From positions 1-51,659 of the forward strand of contig NZ_JARWNW010000155.1 in NCBI RefSeq assembly GCF_029868325.1: DNA of 51,659 nucleotides, written 5' to 3'. The position numbers were made by a program, and so were the translations under genes. Positions 49,084 through 51,659 of this stretch are shown in pieces (the first letter of the stretch is position 1; every line of letters begins with the position of its first letter). The notes beneath the pieces were generated by a model. The model was given only the letters and a program-made list of their open reading frames with translations. It was not told the DNA's origin and searched no databases. This DNA comes from Nocardia carnea. Lineage in GTDB: Bacteria > Actinomycetota > Actinomycetes > Mycobacteriales > Mycobacteriaceae.

Positions 49084-49447
49084 CGCCGAGATCCGTATAC
49101 CGCCACGGGGGCACGCAAGGTTGCGAAGTTCATGCGTTCAATCTCTCCGGTCCGGCATCGATGCCAATGGAGAGCAAGCTAATCGTTACGGGAGGTGACA
49201 AACAAATTTGCGGCAGTGTGACAGTGACCACGGAAAATTGCCGCTCGTTATCGCCAGCGATCGATTGTGTGTTGCGCCACCGGGCGCGAAGAAGTAAATG
49301 AGAACAGGTTCTACCGAAATTTACACCCTGCAAACTCAGGCGATCACACACGCCGGCGATTCGCCATGCAGCCGCATCCGCGCAACCTCGGGTACCGATC
49401 GCGCGGAACATTCGACCGAGACGCACACAATGGGCGACAATTCCCCC
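49084..49447. promoter_or_regulatory. mce/phoU divergent regulatory region
   Basis: 364 bp between yrbEA (minus) and phoU (plus), without a gene I trust. It holds three copies of the hexamer GTGAC[A/C] (49195-49200, 49218-49223, 49224-49229), the last two in tandem. These lie about 115-145 bp upstream of yrbEA, a likely operator zone for a GntR- or TetR-type regulator of the mce operon. Several AT-rich patches (CAAATTTG, GAAATTTACA) could be promoter elements. Confidence 0.45.
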
Positions 49448-50113
49448 GTGCGAACTCAGTTCACCAACGAGCTCGTCGCGTTGACCGCGGATCTGACACA
49501 GATGTGCCGTATCACCCACGAGGCGGCCGGACGGATGACCGACGCCCTCGTCGGGGCCGATCTCACCGCGACCTACGAAGTCTTCGCCCTCGACGAACGA
49601 CTACAGACCATGCACGGCGCCTGCGAAGCCCGCACCGTCGTCCTGCTGGCACTCCAGGCGCCGGTCGCGCGCGATCTACGCCATGTTGTCACCGCCATCC
49701 AGATCGCCGGTGAACTGTCCCGGATCGGCCGGCTGTTCAGCGGCGTCGCCGATCAGGTGTACCTGAGCCATCCCGAACCGGTCGCCGCCGAATCGGTTCT
49801 CGAGCCACTCGGCGCCATGGCCGAACTCGCCGTCGCGGCCACCGAACGGGCCGAACGCGCGGTGACCAGCGGCCGGTACAGCGCCGTCGACGAGGACGCG
49901 CCGGCGGCCATGCGGGCACTGAACCAGAAGCTGCACACCGCACTTTCGGACACCGGAGATACCACCGATACCGCCATCGCACTCGCGCTGGTCGGGCACC
50001 GGCTCGCGGGCAGTCTGGAACACACCGACCGGATAGCGCGATTGATCCATTTCCTCGATACCGGTATTCCGCCGACCGCCCAGATCGTCCCCGACGACGA
50101 AGCAGCGAGCTGA
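49448..50113 (+). CDS. phoU: PhoU-domain phosphate regulator
   Basis: 221-residue PhoU homologue: two three-helix bundles, with the Glu/Asp-rich metal-cluster motifs in TYEVFALDERLQTMHGACEAR and a repeat in the second half. The GTG at 49448 gives MRTQFTNELVALTADL, which matches the family N-terminus; an in-frame ATG at 49430 would add six residues, and neither has a Shine-Dalgarno sequence. PhoU restrains phosphate uptake with PhoR and PstB. No pst or phoPR genes are adjacent. Confidence 0.88.
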   Translation: MRTQFTNELVALTADLTQMCRITHEAAGRMTDALVGADLTATYEVFALDERLQTMHGACEARTVVLLALQAPVARDLRHVVTAIQIAGELSRIGRLFSGVADQVYLSHPEPVAAESVLEPLGAMAELAVAATERAERAVTSGRYSAVDEDAPAAMRALNQKLHTALSDTGDTTDTAIALALVGHRLAGSLEHTDRIARLIHFLDTGIPPTAQIVPDDEAAS

Positions 50114-50141
50114 ACCGAGCCTCAACCCACCCCCGGTTGTC

Positions 50142-50161
50142 TCCCAAACTTGGGAATTCCC
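50142..50161. promoter_or_regulatory. overlapping palindromes after phoU
   Basis: TCCCAA-AC-TTGGGA (50142-50155) and the perfect GGGAATTCCC (50152-50161) share bases 50152-50155, so only one can pair at a time. Position 28 bp after the phoU stop suits a terminator or operator. No T tract follows. Confidence 0.4.
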
Positions 50162-50392
50162 TATGCTTTTCACGAACCGTCGGCCGGTACTCACCAGCCT
50201 TCGGTGAATTGTTCACCACACCACAAAACCGCCGGAAACCTTCCGGCCCACAGACGTCACGACGAGCACATCCGGTGCACCGGCGGCCACGGGACTCCCC
50301 CTCATCAAGCCCCGCGGGCGTCGGCGCGGTACCCGGTCCGGACAACCGGGCCGCGAATCGCACCGGGACGCAAGCCCTCGTTCGTGGCAGGC

Positions 50393-50432
50393 CCACCTCC
50401 GAGTCGGCGCCGGCACGGCGACTCGGAGGTGG
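50393..50432. ncRNA. strong GC-rich stem-loop of unknown role
   Basis: CCACCTCCGAGTCG and CGACTCGGAGGTGG form a perfect 14-bp stem with a 12-base loop (GCGCCGGCACGG). It is about 176 bp upstream of the HNH nuclease start and 280 bp after phoU. It is too far from phoU for a simple terminator and has no U run. It may be a structured RNA element or a protein-binding site. The right arm contains GGAGGTGG, the same sequence as the nuclease's ribosome-binding site near 50597-50604, so sequestration of that site by the left arm is conceivable. Confidence 0.4.
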
Positions 50433-50608
50433 CGCCGTGGACACTATGCCGAATCTCACACCGGAGATTAGCTTCGGGTTAGCTGGACGAGGCGGTAGCT
50501 TGACGCTCGGCACATCCCGGCACCTCGGCAAGGAATTTCGTTGAAGCCCACAACATATGAGCAATCGGGCGTTTCGCCCATCGGCGCCCGATTCGCGGAG
50601 GTGGCGCG

Positions 50609-51394
50609 GTGAATTCGCTGCTGTCCGCACTCCCCGCCCCGGTACGCAAATTCGCGGCCGTCGCGGTACCGATCCTCATCGTGATCGTTCTGGCCGGCGG
50701 CTACTTCCTCGAAGGACGCAGCAGCACAACCGATCCGGCCGCAGACGCCGCGGACGCCCCGAGCGCCGCGGCCGCCGACGTACAGTCCGCCCTGGACCGC
50801 CTCCCGGTCAAGACCGAAGTCGCCATGACCGGCTACAGCCGGGAAAAGTTCCCGCACTGGGACGACAACGCCCCCGAACACGGTTTCGGCCCCGAATTCG
50901 CCCAGTACAGCAAATGCACCACCCGCGAGGTGATGATGCTGCGCGACGCCTCCGGCGAGGTCACCCTGGACCCGAAGACCTGCGATCTGACAATCGGCAA
51001 GGGCGGCGGCTGGCAGGACACCTACGGCGTCATGGACGCCGAAACCGGGAAACTGAAGCCGTACAAGTTCATCACCGAATCGTCCGGTGTCGACGCCGAA
51101 CATATCGTCCCGCTCGCCGAAGCCTGGCGCTCCGGCGCCAAGAGCCTCGATACCGACACCCGGCGCCGCATCGCCAACGACGCACAGAACCTCATCGCCT
51201 CCGATCCCTCCGCGAACCGATCCAAAGGCGATCAGGACCCGGCCGACTATCTGCCGCCGGGAAGTTTCCGGTGCGGATATATCTCCCAGTACGTGCAGGT
51301 CAAGCTAAAGTACGGACTGAGCGTCGATAAGGACGAGCAGACCGCGCTGCGGACCGCCGTGGACGACTGCATAAAACGAGGTGAGTTCAAATAG
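50609..51394 (+). CDS. membrane-anchored/secreted HNH-family nuclease
   Basis: 261-residue protein with an N-terminal signal anchor (~14-33; FAAVAVPILIVIVLAGGYF), an Ala/Asp-rich linker and a C-terminal HNH/GmrSD-type nuclease domain (~65-261). The His-metal motif is at 162-169 (DAEHIVPL, His165), followed by NDAQNLIASDPSANRSKGDQDP in parts (Asn190, Asn194, then SANRSKGDQDP). Two Cys pairs (Cys103/Cys125; Cys222/Cys255 region) could form disulfides outside the membrane. GTG start with a GGAGGTGG site. A small acidic protein gene follows after 14 bp. Confidence 0.85.
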   Translation: MNSLLSALPAPVRKFAAVAVPILIVIVLAGGYFLEGRSSTTDPAADAADAPSAAAADVQSALDRLPVKTEVAMTGYSREKFPHWDDNAPEHGFGPEFAQYSKCTTREVMMLRDASGEVTLDPKTCDLTIGKGGGWQDTYGVMDAETGKLKPYKFITESSGVDAEHIVPLAEAWRSGAKSLDTDTRRRIANDAQNLIASDPSANRSKGDQDPADYLPPGSFRCGYISQYVQVKLKYGLSVDKDEQTALRTAVDDCIKRGEFK

Positions 51395-51408
51395 CCGAAG
51401 TCATCGAG

Positions 51409-51654
51409 TTGCCGAACAAGACATCGGTCATGACCCGCGAAGCCGGGACGATATCCGGTGCCCTCGATATCACCCTCGACCCCGACGGTTACGGTCTGGT
51501 CCGCTACCGGGAAACCGAAGAGTGGTACACGATCGGCAATCTCGATGACACCACCCCGCGCACCTGGAAATCCTGCGCCGAACTGGCGGACGCGATCGCA
51601 CAGGTGACCGGAACCCGCGACGCCGCGGGCAACACGATCCCCTTCGAGTGCTGA
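51409..51654 (+). CDS. small acidic protein downstream of nuclease
   Basis: 81-residue soluble acidic protein, TTG start at 51409, alternatively ATG at 51430. No family is recognised. Predicted beta-rich (ALDITLDPDGYGLVRYRETEEWYTIG, quoted in part as GYGLVRYRETEEWYTI) with a helix (SCAELADAIAQVTG) and two Cys. It lies 14 bp after the HNH nuclease stop in the same direction. It ends 5 bp before the window edge. It may be a partner or inhibitor of the nuclease, which is only inference from position and charge. Confidence 0.6.
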   Translation: MPNKTSVMTREAGTISGALDITLDPDGYGLVRYRETEEWYTIGNLDDTTPRTWKSCAELADAIAQVTGTRDAAGNTIPFEC

Positions 51655-51659
51655 AGTGG

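Larger units (their letters stand above)
50114..50608. other. long intergenic region between phoU and HNH nuclease
   Basis: 495 bp with no convincing gene; an open frame at 50137-50544 is Pro/Arg-rich and lacks family-like features. It carries two overlapping palindromes just after phoU and a strong stem-loop at 50393-50432, both listed separately. Otherwise I see nothing in it. Confidence 0.5.

Noticed and set aside
50137..50544. 135-codon plus-strand frame between phoU and the HNH nuclease
   Set aside because: Pro/Arg/Ser-rich without domain-like segments; runs through the strong stem-loop; no ribosome-binding site.
1..51659. tRNA, rRNA, insertion sequence or prophage genes
   Set aside because: Looked for cloverleaf-like segments, transposase/integrase motifs and terminal repeats by eye; none was convincing.

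Overview
The window is high-GC actinobacterial chromosome, most likely Nocardia or a close relative in the Mycobacteriales. The evidence is a complete yrbE/mce lipid-import operon, an EspG/PPE-type ESX substrate cassette, an Rv3235-family gene, DUF3558 and DUF397 proteins and an F420-type LLM flavoprotein, together with strong G/C preference at codon third positions and many GTG/TTG starts. No rRNA, tRNA, insertion sequence, prophage or CRISPR array was seen.

Layout. 0.1-3.5 kb: a conservon-like signalling operon (NIT-domain ATPase, roadblock/LC7, DUF742) that lacks the usual fourth gene, the GTPase. 3.5-8.7 kb: GMC oxidoreductase, DUF4345 membrane protein, DUF72 and SDR enzymes with a 23-residue hydrophobic microprotein upstream of them, and an AIM24 protein. 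8.7-10.4 kb: a DGPF/YCII protein and an ECF42-type sigma factor with a TPR tail, preceded by a candidate autoregulated promoter. 10.7-13.7 kb: toroid-fold protein, AraC and HxlR regulators, NmrA-like reductase. 13.7-18.2 kb: two arsenic loci (arsR/arsI divergent pair; arsR-acr3-arsC operon) separated by a hydrolase and two small proteins. 18.4-26.1 kb: a run of regulator/enzyme pairs (TetR/quinone oxidoreductase, RidA/HxlR, LLM/HxlR, Lrp/EamA) and a three-gene operon of unknown function.

26.3-30.8 kb: an XRE-DUF5753/DUF397 pair followed by DUF3558 lipoprotein, a helical protein, a PPE-like protein and EspG. This looks like an orphan ESX substrate-chaperone cassette without secretion machinery. 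30.8-36.2 kb: GNAT, P450 with TetR, NADAR, an SDR gene remnant, a DUF574 methyltransferase and an imine-reductase-like enzyme. 36.4-37.1 kb: a VapBC toxin-antitoxin pair. 37.3-41.0 kb: an Rv3235-family protein with in-frame 30-bp repeats, a YdjM-like membrane protein, a frameshifted remnant, a VIT-family transporter and an unknown protein. 41.1-49.1 kb: the mce operon on the minus strand (yrbEA, yrbEB, mceA-F) with nearly every gene overlapping the next. 49.4-51.7 kb: PhoU, a long non-coding stretch with a perfect 14-bp stem-loop, a membrane-anchored HNH nuclease and a small acidic protein.

Regulation is unusually readable here. Many divergent regulator/enzyme pairs have a clear inverted repeat in the shared intergenic space, and several convergent pairs share a hairpin that overlaps both stop codons. 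Start codons were chosen from ribosome-binding sites, 4-bp overlaps and family N-termini. All family names rest on motif recognition by eye, with no database search.
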